A stretch of 64,000 bases of DNA from Spirochaetales bacterium (lineage in GTDB: Bacteria; Spirochaetota; Leptospiria; Leptospirales; Leptonemataceae): contig JACKOY010000004.1 of assembly GCA_024233935.1 (NCBI GenBank), positions 124,001-188,000 on the forward strand, read 5' to 3'. A program made the translations under genes and the position numbers. Positions 34,614 to 42,809 of the stretch are shown here, piece by piece (position 1 is the first letter of the stretch; each line of letters begins with the position of its first letter). The notes beneath the pieces are model-generated. The model was not told the DNA's origin. It did not search any database and worked only from the letters and a program-made list of their open reading frames with translations.

Positions 34614-34631
34614 GGAGACAGAGTTGTCTAT
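34614..34631. promoter_or_regulatory. TetR operator 2 (near-perfect inverted repeat)
   Basis: GGAGACA-GAGT-TGTCTat repeats operator 1, with five of seven bases matching in the second half-site. It spans an in-frame TTG at 34624, which argues against that codon being the regulator start and for GTG 34675. Confidence 0.65.
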
Positions 34632-34674
34632 CATTTTTTCTGGAAATCTACGGCCGATCCCGCAGGCTGACCTG

Positions 34675-35343
34675 GTGGCAGACGCGGGTGATTCGCAGTT
34701 CGACGATCTGGGTGATGCCCGTTCAGCGGCCAATCCGGGGGCGCGATTGCTGGCGGCCGCCCGGGACCTTTTCGATGAGCATGGCTATGCCGGGGCCGGC
34801 ATAAACGAAATTATCGCCCGTTCGAACACGTCCAAAAAGAGCTTCTACAGCTACTACCCGAGCAAGCGAGATCTGGGTGAGGCGTATTTGCGCGAACAAG
34901 AAGCTCACTTGCTTGAGCAGCTGGACCAGATGGCCGGCAAATATGCGGGTGATTATGCCGCTTTTGTCCGTGCCTGGGCGCGTTCGCTTAAAGCCGGAGC
35001 GCGCCTCAATCAGCGTTACGGCTGTCCGTTTGCCAGCACCGCCGCCCAAACCTCCGACGAGTTTTCGGAGCTACTGGGGTCCATCGTTTCGGGATGGTCC
35101 GCGAAGCTGGAAGTGTTTCTCAGCGATTGTTTTTCAGAGTTCTCGCGTCAGCAGATTCGTACATTGAGTCGTCTGATTCTGGTCCAGTACGAAGGCTCCA
35201 TACAGATGTGGCGCCTCACAAAAGATCCGAACTACTTCGATCTTTTCGAGGGTGCAACCGGCGCGCTACCGATAGCAGTTCAGAATCTGAGGTCCGGTGG
35301 CCGTCGTCCTGTCCGGGCCAGAAGCAAACACAAGTCCTTCTGA
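34675..35343 (+). CDS. TetR/AcrR family transcriptional regulator
   Basis: A 222-residue regulator with the TetR helix-turn-helix near residues 20-65: ARLLAAARDLFDEHGYAGAGINEIIARSNTSKKSFYSYYPSKRDL. The C-terminal helical ligand domain follows, with a TetR_C pattern around YGCPFASTAAQTSDEFSELL, as in TetR proteins of the YdhM/NemR-like class. The GTG at 34675 is chosen because an earlier TTG at 34624 lies inside an operator; neither has a strong ribosome site. It probably represses itself and the divergent thioesterase through the two GGAGACA repeats. Confidence 0.83.
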   Translation: MADAGDSQFDDLGDARSAANPGARLLAAARDLFDEHGYAGAGINEIIARSNTSKKSFYSYYPSKRDLGEAYLREQEAHLLEQLDQMAGKYAGDYAAFVRAWARSLKAGARLNQRYGCPFASTAAQTSDEFSELLGSIVSGWSAKLEVFLSDCFSEFSRQQIRTLSRLILVQYEGSIQMWRLTKDPNYFDLFEGATGALPIAVQNLRSGGRRPVRARSKHKSF

Positions 35344-35397
35344 GCTAAAGGACCCCGACGCACGTTCCGGGTTGCGTCGCAGCCGCATCGGATTGTC

Positions 35398-35637
35398 TCA
35401 GTCCGCGAGAATCAGCAGCACAATGAAGGGGACCGCGTTCAAAAACAGAAACAGAATCTTGAAGGCCCCCAGAAAAGCGTACATCGCAACATTGTAGGTT
35501 TCCCGGCTCAACGGAAGGAACCGGCTCTGGGTTCGGTACACCAGGTCGGGGACAGCCAGGATACAAAGCGTCCAGAAAACCAGAAGCGAACCATTCAGAA
35601 TTGTGCACCACTTTAGAAAATTCACCAGATCGATCAT
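35398..35637 (-). CDS. DUF6868-like small membrane protein
   Basis: A 79-residue inner-membrane protein with two hydrophobic segments (WCTILNGSLLVFWTLCILAV and ILFLFLNAVPFIVLLIL) separated by a loop with LVYRTQSRFLPLSRETYNV. The pattern matches the small DUF6868 family of unknown function, typically near regulators or transporters. It is convergent with the TetR gene and probably transcribed alone. Confidence 0.75.
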   Translation of the reverse strand: MIDLVNFLKWCTILNGSLLVFWTLCILAVPDLVYRTQSRFLPLSRETYNVAMYAFLGAFKILFLFLNAVPFIVLLILAD

Positions 35638-35733
35638 TGGGTCTCCTTACTCCAGCACAGACTGTTGCGGTTCTACTGGATGTGCCATGATTTTGATCAG
35701 GTATCGTGAAGCATCGGACAATGAATAAGTCCA

Positions 35734-36264
35734 TCAGGGGACTTGCGAAGACGCGATCGTTCGAGCCTGCGGCAGCCCGAGCACGCGCCGTAGCAGTCGG
35801 ACATAGCCATCGTACTTATTCGGCTGCCGTAAATCCCTCGTTGCCGCTCGTTCAAAATTGTCGAGGGCGTCTTCAACGAGAGCGTCGTGGAGCGGCCGGA
35901 TGAAAAGGGGCCAGAGCAGCACTGCGGGCCAGTGCAACTCCGCGTCGATTACATGGCGGGCCGTGAACGTGCTGGCATCTTTTTGTTCCAGCTCAAAATA
36001 GTGTACGCCCTCAATTCCCCGGGAAAGGCGTGCGTTCTCGAAAACGAAAGTGGTTCGTTCCCCGGGACGGTGTTCCAGCACCTGATAGCGTACCGGTCCG
36101 TGCCCGCCGCGTCCCCGTTCTTCTTTGGGGGCATCGAGACGCATGGCCGGCCAGCGGTCTTTAGGCCAGAGACGATCCTTCCTGGTTCCCAGACTTTCGA
36201 ACAGTTCCGACGCCTGAGCGGCGCTTGTTTGCACGGTGCGTTCGTGTACGTTCTTCACTTTCAT
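35734..36264 (-). CDS. SRPBCC-like protein
   Basis: A 176-residue soluble protein that looks like a START/SRPBCC-fold lipid- or small-molecule-binding protein: a VKNVHERTVQTSAAQASELFES strand-helix start, then GPVRYQVLEHRPGERTTFVFE and GVHYFELEQKDASTFTARHVIDAE beta hairpins, and a long C-terminal helix with PLHDALVEDALDNFERAA. No catalytic residues are evident. The ATG overlaps the stop of the TetR regulator (ATGA), so both are one transcript under that regulator's control. Confidence 0.72.
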   Translation of the reverse strand: MKVKNVHERTVQTSAAQASELFESLGTRKDRLWPKDRWPAMRLDAPKEERGRGGHGPVRYQVLEHRPGERTTFVFENARLSRGIEGVHYFELEQKDASTFTARHVIDAELHWPAVLLWPLFIRPLHDALVEDALDNFERAATRDLRQPNKYDGYVRLLRRVLGLPQARTIASSQVP

Positions 36265-36854
36265 TTCAGGTCTCCTGCGAATGCGTCTACGGTCTTTCCA
36301 ATCAGGGAATCCACCTGGGCCGGTGGGGCCTGGCCGCGTCTGAGGTGTGGTTTGATTGCGGCCAGGGGCATTTCCACGAGTAAGAACTGTAGCAGCGCGA
36401 TTCCTTGCGCTTTTGAACGCGTCCCCGACCGTTTCAGCAGCGACCCCAGGGCGCGTCGCAACTGACGCTCCAGCCTGTGTATGCGCTGGACCAAAGCCGG
36501 GCCCGGCTCTAAGGCCTTCAGGCCGGCCGCCTCGAACCGGAGCAGGGTCCGGGCTCCCAGCAAATCCCGGCGCGCAAAATCCGGAGTGTAGAGCGCGCCC
36601 GCGCGTACGCTTTCGAACAGGTTGGTTTTTGCGATCGCATCTAAAAAGCCGCCCTGGAAGGCCTCCGCAGCCTCTATCCAGGCCAGGGCCTGAATGGCAT
36701 CCAGGGACGGGAATCGGTGGTAGACCGACCCGATCGTAGCTCCTGCGCCGGCGGCAATCTTTTGCACGGTCAGTTCTGCCGGGCCCTCGGTCGCTATGAC
36801 CCTTTGAGCTACCCGCACAAACTGAGCCTCGTCAAATCTGGCCGCTCGTCCCAT
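36261..36854 (-). CDS. TetR family transcriptional regulator
   Basis: A 197-residue TetR regulator. The DNA-binding domain begins MGRAARFDEAQFVRVAQRVI and includes TVQKIAAGAGATIGSVYHRFPSLDAI near residues 30-55. The ATG at 36854 gives the usual short N-terminus. It starts only five bases after a 16-base palindrome, and a TATAAT box overlies the same stretch, so the message may have a very short leader. An ATG at 36902 would include the operator in the coding sequence. It is translationally coupled to the SRPBCC gene downstream. Confidence 0.84.
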   Translation of the reverse strand: MGRAARFDEAQFVRVAQRVIATEGPAELTVQKIAAGAGATIGSVYHRFPSLDAIQALAWIEAAEAFQGGFLDAIAKTNLFESVRAGALYTPDFARRDLLGARTLLRFEAAGLKALEPGPALVQRIHRLERQLRRALGSLLKRSGTRSKAQGIALLQFLLVEMPLAAIKPHLRRGQAPPAQVDSLIGKTVDAFAGDLK

Positions 36855-36858
36855 ATAA

Positions 36859-36874
36859 CATATTCTAGAATATG
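36859..36874. promoter_or_regulatory. 16-base perfect palindrome, TetR operator
   Basis: CATATTCTAGAATATG is a perfect 16-base palindrome five bases upstream of the TetR start at 36854. It overlaps the expected transcription start, so binding would block its own promoter and that of the SRPBCC gene in the same transcript. Confidence 0.7.
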
Positions 36875-36875
36875 C

Positions 36876-36881
36876 ATTATA
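36876..36881 (-). promoter_or_regulatory. Probable -10 box of the TetR-SRPBCC operon
   Basis: On the minus strand the sequence reads TATAAT, an exact -10 consensus, immediately ahead of the 16-base palindrome. No clear -35 box sits 17 bases further up. Transcription would begin within the palindrome, leaving a leader of only about ten bases before the TetR ATG. Confidence 0.45.
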
Positions 36882-37062
36882 ATTGACCAGAGTTTTTTGC
36901 ATCCGCTCCCGCGCTTTTTTGGGGCAATCCCGCCCGGCATGCCCGGACCGTCCGTGACGTCCGGCCTGAGCCAGATCATAGACAGGCCCCGGTCGGTCGT
37001 ATCAGGCTTCCGGCATTGCGGACCCGGTCTTTTCTCGAAGCGAGCGTCCGGGGGGCCCAGCC

Positions 37063-38268
37063 ATGCGAATTGTAAAGCGTAGCCTGCTGGTCGCTACACT
37101 CGTAGCATTTGCCTTCGTTGTCCTTGGGCTGGGGCTGGCCCTGGTCTTTTATCCATCCGAATATGTTTACCGCACTCTTGTATGGCAGGAGTCGGACGCC
37201 TTTGACTGGCAGAAATTTCCATCCCACGCGCTTGTTGCCAGCAGACGGCCATACCATTTTGCGGAAGCCCCCGATGCGCGCGTTCCGCAACTATTCGCCT
37301 CCATAGTCGGCGTGGAGGATTGGGAGCAATTTCTGCAAGAGAATCAAACCCAGGCTTTTATTGTCGTGCAGAACGATCGCCTTGTGTATGAGGCTTATTT
37401 CAACGATACGAATCGCGATACGATCGTTACGTCTTTTTCGGTGGCGAAGTCTTTCACTTCGGCTTTGATTGGCATCGCTCTGGACGATGGCTTCATCGAA
37501 AGCATTGACGATCCCATTACCAAATACTTGCCGGAACTGGCGCAGCGTGACCCGCGATTTACGGCGATCACGATTCGTCACCTGTTGCGTATGGCCTCAG
37601 GTCTCGAATACGAAGAGTTTCGCCCATTGCTTTTCAACAGCGATGACGTGCTCACTACGTACTATCCAGACCAACGTCGAATTGCTCTGGAAAACACGCG
37701 AATCTCCGGACCGCCAGGTGCCGTTTTCCGGTACAACAAATACCATCCCCAGCTTCTGGGTCTAATTCTGGAACGGACCACAGGAATGAGCGTAGCCGAT
37801 TACCTCCAGACCCGTGTCTGGGAACCGCTTGGCATGGAATACGATGGCTCCTGGTCTACCGATAGCGAGCTCAGTGACTTCGAGAAAATGGAAACCGGTG
37901 TCAATGCCCGGGCAATCGACTTCGCAAAGTTCGGCGCACTGTTTCTGCACCGCGGTCGCTGGCAGGGTCGGCAGTTAATTTCTGAAAATTGGGTCATCGA
38001 TTCAACTGCTCCCTTTCTGCCCGATAACTACGACGCCTACTATCCGGCTTTCATGCATTCCCTTCCCGGACATGCCTACTACGGCTACATGTGGTGGGGT
38101 ATGGCCAGGCCCGATGGCGCAACGGACTTTTCCGCGGCCGGAGATCGCGGGCAGTACATCTATGTTTCGCCGGAAAAGGGTTTGGTTATTGTGCGCAACG
38201 GGACCGACTTCGGACAACTGGATGAGCAGTGGTTGTCCTCGTTTTTTGAATTTGCAACCCGGTTCTGA
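37063..38268 (+). CDS. Membrane-anchored serine hydrolase (beta-lactamase-related)
   Basis: A 401-residue serine hydrolase of the beta-lactamase/6-aminohexanoate-dimer hydrolase group. An N-terminal hydrophobic stretch at residues 8-30 anchors or exports it. The catalytic SxxK is SVAK at Ser126-Lys129, followed by TIRHLLRMASGLEY and FRYNKYHPQLLGLIL, where a Tyr corresponds to the second general base. The C-terminus has YGYMWWG and GDRGQYIYVSPEKGLVIV. It could hydrolyse amides, esters or peptidoglycan-like bonds; the substrate is unknown. It is convergent with the GGDEF gene, eight bases away. Confidence 0.87.
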   Translation: MRIVKRSLLVATLVAFAFVVLGLGLALVFYPSEYVYRTLVWQESDAFDWQKFPSHALVASRRPYHFAEAPDARVPQLFASIVGVEDWEQFLQENQTQAFIVVQNDRLVYEAYFNDTNRDTIVTSFSVAKSFTSALIGIALDDGFIESIDDPITKYLPELAQRDPRFTAITIRHLLRMASGLEYEEFRPLLFNSDDVLTTYYPDQRRIALENTRISGPPGAVFRYNKYHPQLLGLILERTTGMSVADYLQTRVWEPLGMEYDGSWSTDSELSDFEKMETGVNARAIDFAKFGALFLHRGRWQGRQLISENWVIDSTAPFLPDNYDAYYPAFMHSLPGHAYYGYMWWGMARPDGATDFSAAGDRGQYIYVSPEKGLVIVRNGTDFGQLDEQWLSSFFEFATRF

Positions 38269-38276
38269 GAACCAGT

Positions 38277-38972
38277 TTACCGGCGCTGTTCGCGTTCCAT
38301 GACCACTTTGTTGCGGCCGCTGTTCTTCGCTTCATACAGCAGCTCATCGGCCCGCTTGTAGAGACTGTCCGCGTCGTCTCCGGGGCGGGCCAGGGCCACG
38401 CCCAGCGAAAGGGTTATGTGCTCGATTTCCCCGGCGCCCATATCAATCGGTGCGGCGGCCACCAGACGGCGGATATTCTCGGCAGTGTTGTAACTGTCCT
38501 CAGGGCTGAGATTGAAAAGGACCATCACGAACTCTTCACCGCCCAGACGAAAGAGGTAATCGTCTCGAGAAGTTCGCAGGCTGCTTGTGAGCAGGCGGGC
38601 CAGAGACTTGAGCACAGTGTCGCCTCCGTCGTGGCCGTGTTTCGTATTGAACTGCTTGAAATGGTCGATGTCGATTCCGATCATTGTAACCGCGCCTCGT
38701 CTGGCGTTCTCGAATACGCTCCTGGTGAACTCGCTGAAATACTTCCGATTGAAAACGCCTGTCAGCTCGTCAATCGTGGCGCGTTCATTGAGCTTCGAAA
38801 GCACCTTCACAAATTTAGAAACGCGCAGAAGCCCGGTCGTCGGATCAACACCGGTGAAGCTCTCAAATTCTCCGTCGTCCAGGAAGATCCCGGCGCACCC
38901 CGTGCAGATATCGATCTCCACGTCGTCGATGTGTTTTGTTTCCATGTCGGCGGAACATTTAGGGCACAGCAT
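38277..38972 (-). CDS. Diguanylate cyclase with N-terminal zinc finger
   Basis: A 231-residue protein. Residues 1-40 form a TFIIB-type zinc finger: MLCPKCSADMETK, then DICTGCAGIFLDDGEFE, with two CxxC pairs. Residues 65-225 form a GGDEF domain with DELTGVFNRKYF, the product site GGEEF in FRLGGEEFVMVLF, and DIDHFKQFNTKHGHDGGD. The intact GGEEF implies active cyclic-di-GMP synthesis. No membrane segment or sensor domain is present beyond the zinc finger, so control may be by metal, redox or partner binding. I know zinc-finger/GGDEF fusions mainly from spirochaetes and relatives. Confidence 0.86.
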   Translation of the reverse strand: MLCPKCSADMETKHIDDVEIDICTGCAGIFLDDGEFESFTGVDPTTGLLRVSKFVKVLSKLNERATIDELTGVFNRKYFSEFTRSVFENARRGAVTMIGIDIDHFKQFNTKHGHDGGDTVLKSLARLLTSSLRTSRDDYLFRLGGEEFVMVLFNLSPEDSYNTAENIRRLVAAAPIDMGAGEIEHITLSLGVALARPGDDADSLYKRADELLYEAKNSGRNKVVMEREQRR

Positions 38973-39282
38973 GCGGCCACTCCTATCAACTTGCGCCAGT
39001 TTGCAGGGCTCCGCCCCGACTGTGAATCGTTAATCGCAGGGGGGGTTGTGGCATTGCTCCTGTATTAACCGCGGAGTATCATCACGGCCACGGTGGACAT
39101 GGGTCCATGAATCCCTGGGCCAGCGATTCACGCGCCCGCTTTCGGCCGTTCATCGCGCGGGCAACCGAATGCAAAGATGGCCGCTACGCGGCAGGGGCGG
39201 CTTGTGTTGGCCGGCCTGCGATTGCTCAAGCGCATAGGCTCGTCGGCCAGACAGAATCACCCAGGTACGGATCGCCATCTTT
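38973..39282. other. Intergenic region, nothing recognised
   Basis: A 310-base gap between the GGDEF gene and the ferritin-like gene. Open frames here lack ribosome sites and have poor composition. No palindrome or RNA structure stood out. Confidence 0.4.
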
Positions 39283-40011
39283 TCAAATGGCGCTATCCGG
39301 AGGCCGAAGTCTCGCCAGAGTGTTGCGGGCCGGGAACGTATCGATGCCGTGCAGTTCGAGGCCCGGAAAAACCACTTCGGTGAAGCTGGCGGTCATGATT
39401 TCCCGGGAACTTTGCGGGGAAAGGACTCCGAACTTTTCGGCCGCCGGGGGAAAATGTTTAATGCCTTCTCTTTCCGATCGGAGGCTGGCACAGATCATCC
39501 CCGGCACGCATTCACCAACCCACCTTACGTCAGAACGGTCCGCCTCCCAGGCCAGATGGGCCCAGCCTATGCGGGCATGTTGGATTTCATCCTTCAAGAT
39601 GCGCTGAATGGTTGCATGTATCTGTTTGTCGTCGCTCAAACGCCGCATTTCAATGAGCAGGGCGGCGGACAGGGTTTCCGTTACGCACGCGAGAGCAAGA
39701 CTGCAATATAGAGCGGTCTGCGCCACAGAAAGCGATGCCCCGGCTGGTGGCCCCATGTCAGTGTTCGTGCGCGGTTGCAATGGCTGAAACACGGCCCCGC
39801 CCTGCAGACGCCGCACAATCTGGCGGCACAGACGTGCGTGTTCGATCTCATCGTCGCGGGCCTGTTCGGCCATGGCAATCAGACCGTTCGGAGCTTCGAT
39901 TGCACGTAGCTGCTGATTCAGGCGTCCGAAGTGATAGGCTGCTTCTTGCTCAATCTGTTCGCGATAACGCCAGGTTTCGCATACGATTAGCAGCTCGTCA
40001 TCCAGCAACAC
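39283..40011 (-). CDS. Ferritin-like diiron protein
   Basis: A 242-residue four-helix-bundle protein of the ferritin-like superfamily. Two ExxH metal motifs are visible, DDEIEHARLC near residue 55 and KDEIQHARIG near 140, each on a helix, with further Glu residues in ETLSAAL and EQEAAYHF. This is the diiron arrangement of rubrerythrin-like and hydroxylase-like proteins. No rubredoxin domain is present. The GTG at 40011 starts the protein and overlaps the lipoprotein gene by 25 bases. The activity may be oxygen or peroxide reduction or a hydroxylation; unknown. Confidence 0.8.
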   Translation of the reverse strand: MLLDDELLIVCETWRYREQIEQEAAYHFGRLNQQLRAIEAPNGLIAMAEQARDDEIEHARLCRQIVRRLQGGAVFQPLQPRTNTDMGPPAGASLSVAQTALYCSLALACVTETLSAALLIEMRRLSDDKQIHATIQRILKDEIQHARIGWAHLAWEADRSDVRWVGECVPGMICASLRSEREGIKHFPPAAEKFGVLSPQSSREIMTASFTEVVFPGLELHGIDTFPARNTLARLRPPDSAI

Positions 40012-40238
40012 TCAAGGCCCTCTACCGGCGAGCCGTCACGGCACACGCTGCTGTTTTCCGGCTCACAGAATGTTTGCTGCAGGGCCGCCCCGGACTGGTC
40101 GGCAGGTGCGGGCGTGGCGGAGTTGTCCTCGGCGTTGCCAACGGGTTGCTCCGCCTGGCGGTCGGCGCTCCCCGTGCAACCGGCTACGATCAGCGCGCCA
40201 CCGACTACCAGGGTGTGGAACAGTCTTAATTGTTTCAT
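39987..40238 (-). CDS. Small Cys-rich lipoprotein overlapping the ferritin-like gene
   Basis: An 83-residue predicted lipoprotein. The signal ends LIVAGC, a lipobox at Cys21, after the basic-hydrophobic MKQLRLFHTLVVGG. The mature part is Ala/Pro/Asn-rich, and the C-terminal 20 residues hold six cysteines (TFC, SVC, ECC and SC). ATG 40238 has a good GGAGAG site. The gene overlaps the ferritin-like gene by 25 bases, suggesting coupling. I do not recognise the family. Confidence 0.72.
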   Translation of the reverse strand: MKQLRLFHTLVVGGALIVAGCTGSADRQAEQPVGNAEDNSATPAPADQSGAALQQTFCEPENSSVCRDGSPVEGLECCWMTSC

Positions 40239-40314
40239 ATCGGCTCTCCAGATGAATGCGCCTGCGATATTGGGAGTGTAGGACGCTAAAACGCCAGCAA
40301 GTTTCGGGCTTCGG

Positions 40315-41793
40315 TCAGGATTCCGGCACCCAGACCGATACCGAGCCGCCATTGCAGCGGAACTCCGCCCAGCCCTGTTCGTTGGACGTGATCGGATCTC
40401 TCACGTGTCCGGTTGCGTCCACGAAACGAGTCCCGGCGCGTCTGACCTCCATCCATTTGTTGCCAGCGGCCCCGTTCGAAAGTAAAACCGCGAGGCCCCC
40501 TTCTTCATTTTGTGCCGGTCGGGTCCAGCCAATGACGTTGGGATGATCGAAGTAGTCGTATTGGTCACCGTGGCAGAAATCGCGCCGCGCTCGCAGAAAG
40601 ACATCCATGAGGAACCGATGGGAAGGCAGCACGACTCTGTGTCGGTTGCCGTCGCGGCCGAAGTCCTCGTATTCCGCGCCGTAGTAGTCCGGATAAAAAA
40701 TACAGGGATAACCGTCGCGACGCAAGAGTATCAGCGCGTATGCCAGCGGCTTGAACCACGGCTCGACAACCGACTCCAGCGCCTGTAGCGGTTGCGAATC
40801 ATGGTTCTCGACGAAGGTGACCGATTCCGTAGGCCGGCGGGCGACCAGCGATCCCTCGAATACACGACGCATATCAAAAGAACTGCCTGAATTCGAAGCC
40901 ACGTGAAAGTTGTAGTGGAGGGCCACATCGAACACACTCATGCGCCCACCCACGGCGCCCAGATACCATTCGAGCACGCTGGCGTTCGGCCACCAGTATT
41001 CCCCCACCACGAACAGGTCGCGGCCGGCGTGGCGCTCCAGCGCATCGATCCACTCCGGAAAAAACCAGGCGGCGATATGTTTGATCGCGTCCAGGCGAAA
41101 GCCATCGACCCGGGTTTGATCGAGGTACCAGCAGCCCCAGTTGATTAACTCACGGCGCACATCGGGATGCTGAAAGTCGAGATCGCAACCCATCAGATAG
41201 GCGAAGTTTCCTTTTTCGAGGGCAGTGTAGTCGTCGAACTTCTTGCCCTCCAGCAGATAGACCATGCCGTGCTCGCCCGGGTTGGCAGCGTCGTAGTCCA
41301 CGGCATCGAAATGCTGGGCGTGCCACTCAAAAGCCGAATACTTGCCCGCGCGACCCGGAAAGTTGAAGCCGGTGTAGCATTCGATCTCGCGCATGCCGCC
41401 CGCCGGCGCCAGACGATTGTCCTGGGAGTAGGGAACCGCGCGCCATCGCTCAATTGAGTCCCCACCCATGCGATGATTCAGCACACAGTCCGCGTAGCGT
41501 TCCACGCCGGCTGACCGCAGGGCGCTCAGGCACTGCAGGTACTCCTCCCGCGTTCCGTATTTCGTCCGTACGGAGCCTTTTTGATCGAACTCACCCAGGT
41601 CGTAGAGATCGTAGACGCCGTACCCCACATCGTTGCCGCCGCCGACGCCTTTGCTGGCCGGCGGCATCCAGAGCGCGGTTATGCCCGCGCTCCGGAGCTC
41701 CTCTGCGTTTTCGGACAACTCCCGCCAGAGCGAACCGTCCGCCGGAGTGTACCAGTGGAAAGCCTGCATCAGAACGCCGTTGATTTCTTGCAC
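40315..41793 (-). CDS. Alpha-amylase (GH13)
   Basis: A 492-residue alpha-amylase-type glycoside hydrolase without a signal peptide, so it is probably cytoplasmic. The catalytic set is present: nucleophile Asp in VDGFRLDAIKH, acid Glu in FVVGEYWW and the third Asp in FVENHDSQ. VYDLYDLGEFDQKGSVRTKYGT is the family region 5-like block seen in cytoplasmic bacterial amylases. The GTG at 41793 gives VQEINGVLMQAFHWYTPADG, the family N-terminus; an upstream GTG at 41892 overlaps the DUF4386 gene and adds residues with no family match. It probably degrades glycogen or maltodextrin; no other glycogen gene is nearby. Confidence 0.9.
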   Translation of the reverse strand: MQEINGVLMQAFHWYTPADGSLWRELSENAEELRSAGITALWMPPASKGVGGGNDVGYGVYDLYDLGEFDQKGSVRTKYGTREEYLQCLSALRSAGVERYADCVLNHRMGGDSIERWRAVPYSQDNRLAPAGGMREIECYTGFNFPGRAGKYSAFEWHAQHFDAVDYDAANPGEHGMVYLLEGKKFDDYTALEKGNFAYLMGCDLDFQHPDVRRELINWGCWYLDQTRVDGFRLDAIKHIAAWFFPEWIDALERHAGRDLFVVGEYWWPNASVLEWYLGAVGGRMSVFDVALHYNFHVASNSGSSFDMRRVFEGSLVARRPTESVTFVENHDSQPLQALESVVEPWFKPLAYALILLRRDGYPCIFYPDYYGAEYEDFGRDGNRHRVVLPSHRFLMDVFLRARRDFCHGDQYDYFDHPNVIGWTRPAQNEEGGLAVLLSNGAAGNKWMEVRRAGTRFVDATGHVRDPITSNEQGWAEFRCNGGSVSVWVPES

Positions 41794-41861
41794 GGCCGAA
41801 AGGGACCGACGGGTGCCGGGCAGGTAAAGCGAAAAGCCATCGATTACGGCAATTGTTTGGC

Positions 41862-42569
41862 CTATGCTTTGTGGGCGCGCAGCAGCAACCACAAGCCAAA
41901 CCAGCCCTCTGCGATGACCGCGGGCAGGGCAACAATCGCCGTAAACACGTCGGCGTAATCGGCATAGTTGTCCAGAAGAGAGTGGGCGGTCGTATCGATT
42001 ATGTATGCCGCCCCTGCCAGGATGAGAATGTAGCCGAGCACACGCGGGGCGTAACCAGAAGCGATCGAAAGATAGCCCAGGAGTATGACGTGCAGGCCAA
42101 AGGCCGCCAGGCCAATCAGCCAGGTTGCGTTGAATGATTCCAGCGCGACCAGCGCCTGCACATTCAGTTGCTCGGTATTAAAGGCGTCCAAAAAACCGGC
42201 CCCGCTCAAAAGCTGCAGAGCCTGAAAAAAGAACACGATGGCGACGCCGAGAAACACGGTATAGACCAGCCTGAGCCAGGCCGTGAGCAAAGATAGGTCG
42301 CGATTGCTCTTTCTGAAAACAATATACAGCGCCCAGGCGATCGGAACGTCCAGAAGAAACACAACCAGAAAGCTCACAAGCCCCAACCGAAACAGCAGTT
42401 CCTGCCCGGAGATGTTCGTGGCGGTTGCCACAGCGTCCCCGGGCACTATCAGCCCTTCGCGAACGAAGAAGTTGGCGAAAATAGCGAGGGCAAACAGAAT
42501 CACATAGCCGAAGCCGGCAAATATTGCAGCCCGGCGGGGCGATGTCTCGACGGTCTGGTTTGAATTCAC
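41862..42569 (-). CDS. DUF4386 membrane protein
   Basis: A 235-residue membrane protein with six hydrophobic segments. The DUF4386 pattern is seen in AIFAGFGYVILFALAIFANFFVREGL and in ESFNATWLIGLAAFGLHVILLGYLSIASG. The function of the family is unknown. It precedes the amylase gene on the same strand and may share its transcript; ATG 42569 gives MNSNQTVETSPRRAAIF. Confidence 0.84.
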   Translation of the reverse strand: MNSNQTVETSPRRAAIFAGFGYVILFALAIFANFFVREGLIVPGDAVATATNISGQELLFRLGLVSFLVVFLLDVPIAWALYIVFRKSNRDLSLLTAWLRLVYTVFLGVAIVFFFQALQLLSGAGFLDAFNTEQLNVQALVALESFNATWLIGLAAFGLHVILLGYLSIASGYAPRVLGYILILAGAAYIIDTTAHSLLDNYADYADVFTAIVALPAVIAEGWFGLWLLLRAHKA

Positions 42570-42809
42570 GGTTTGCTCCTTCCTGAGGGCGACCGCTCTT
42601 CAATGCTCTGACCGCCAGCTGTGCTGCCTTCAAGCTCCCCGTCGCTCTTTAGAAGGGCAAGTAGATTTCGAACGCGCGCTTTTCGTTGAGACTCACCGGC
42701 CTGAGCTTACGCAAGGGTCCGGAACGCAGCGTCCGGCGTCATTTCCGATGACAACCGGCACGAAAGCCTGCACGCGGCCGGCCCATGCGGTTGCGCTATC
42801 GAGCTTGCC

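Noticed and set aside
38261..38273. GGTTCT-G-AGAACC palindrome between the convergent serine hydrolase and GGDEF genes
   Set aside because: A one-base loop cannot form an RNA terminator hairpin, and no T-run follows; it overlaps the hydrolase stop.
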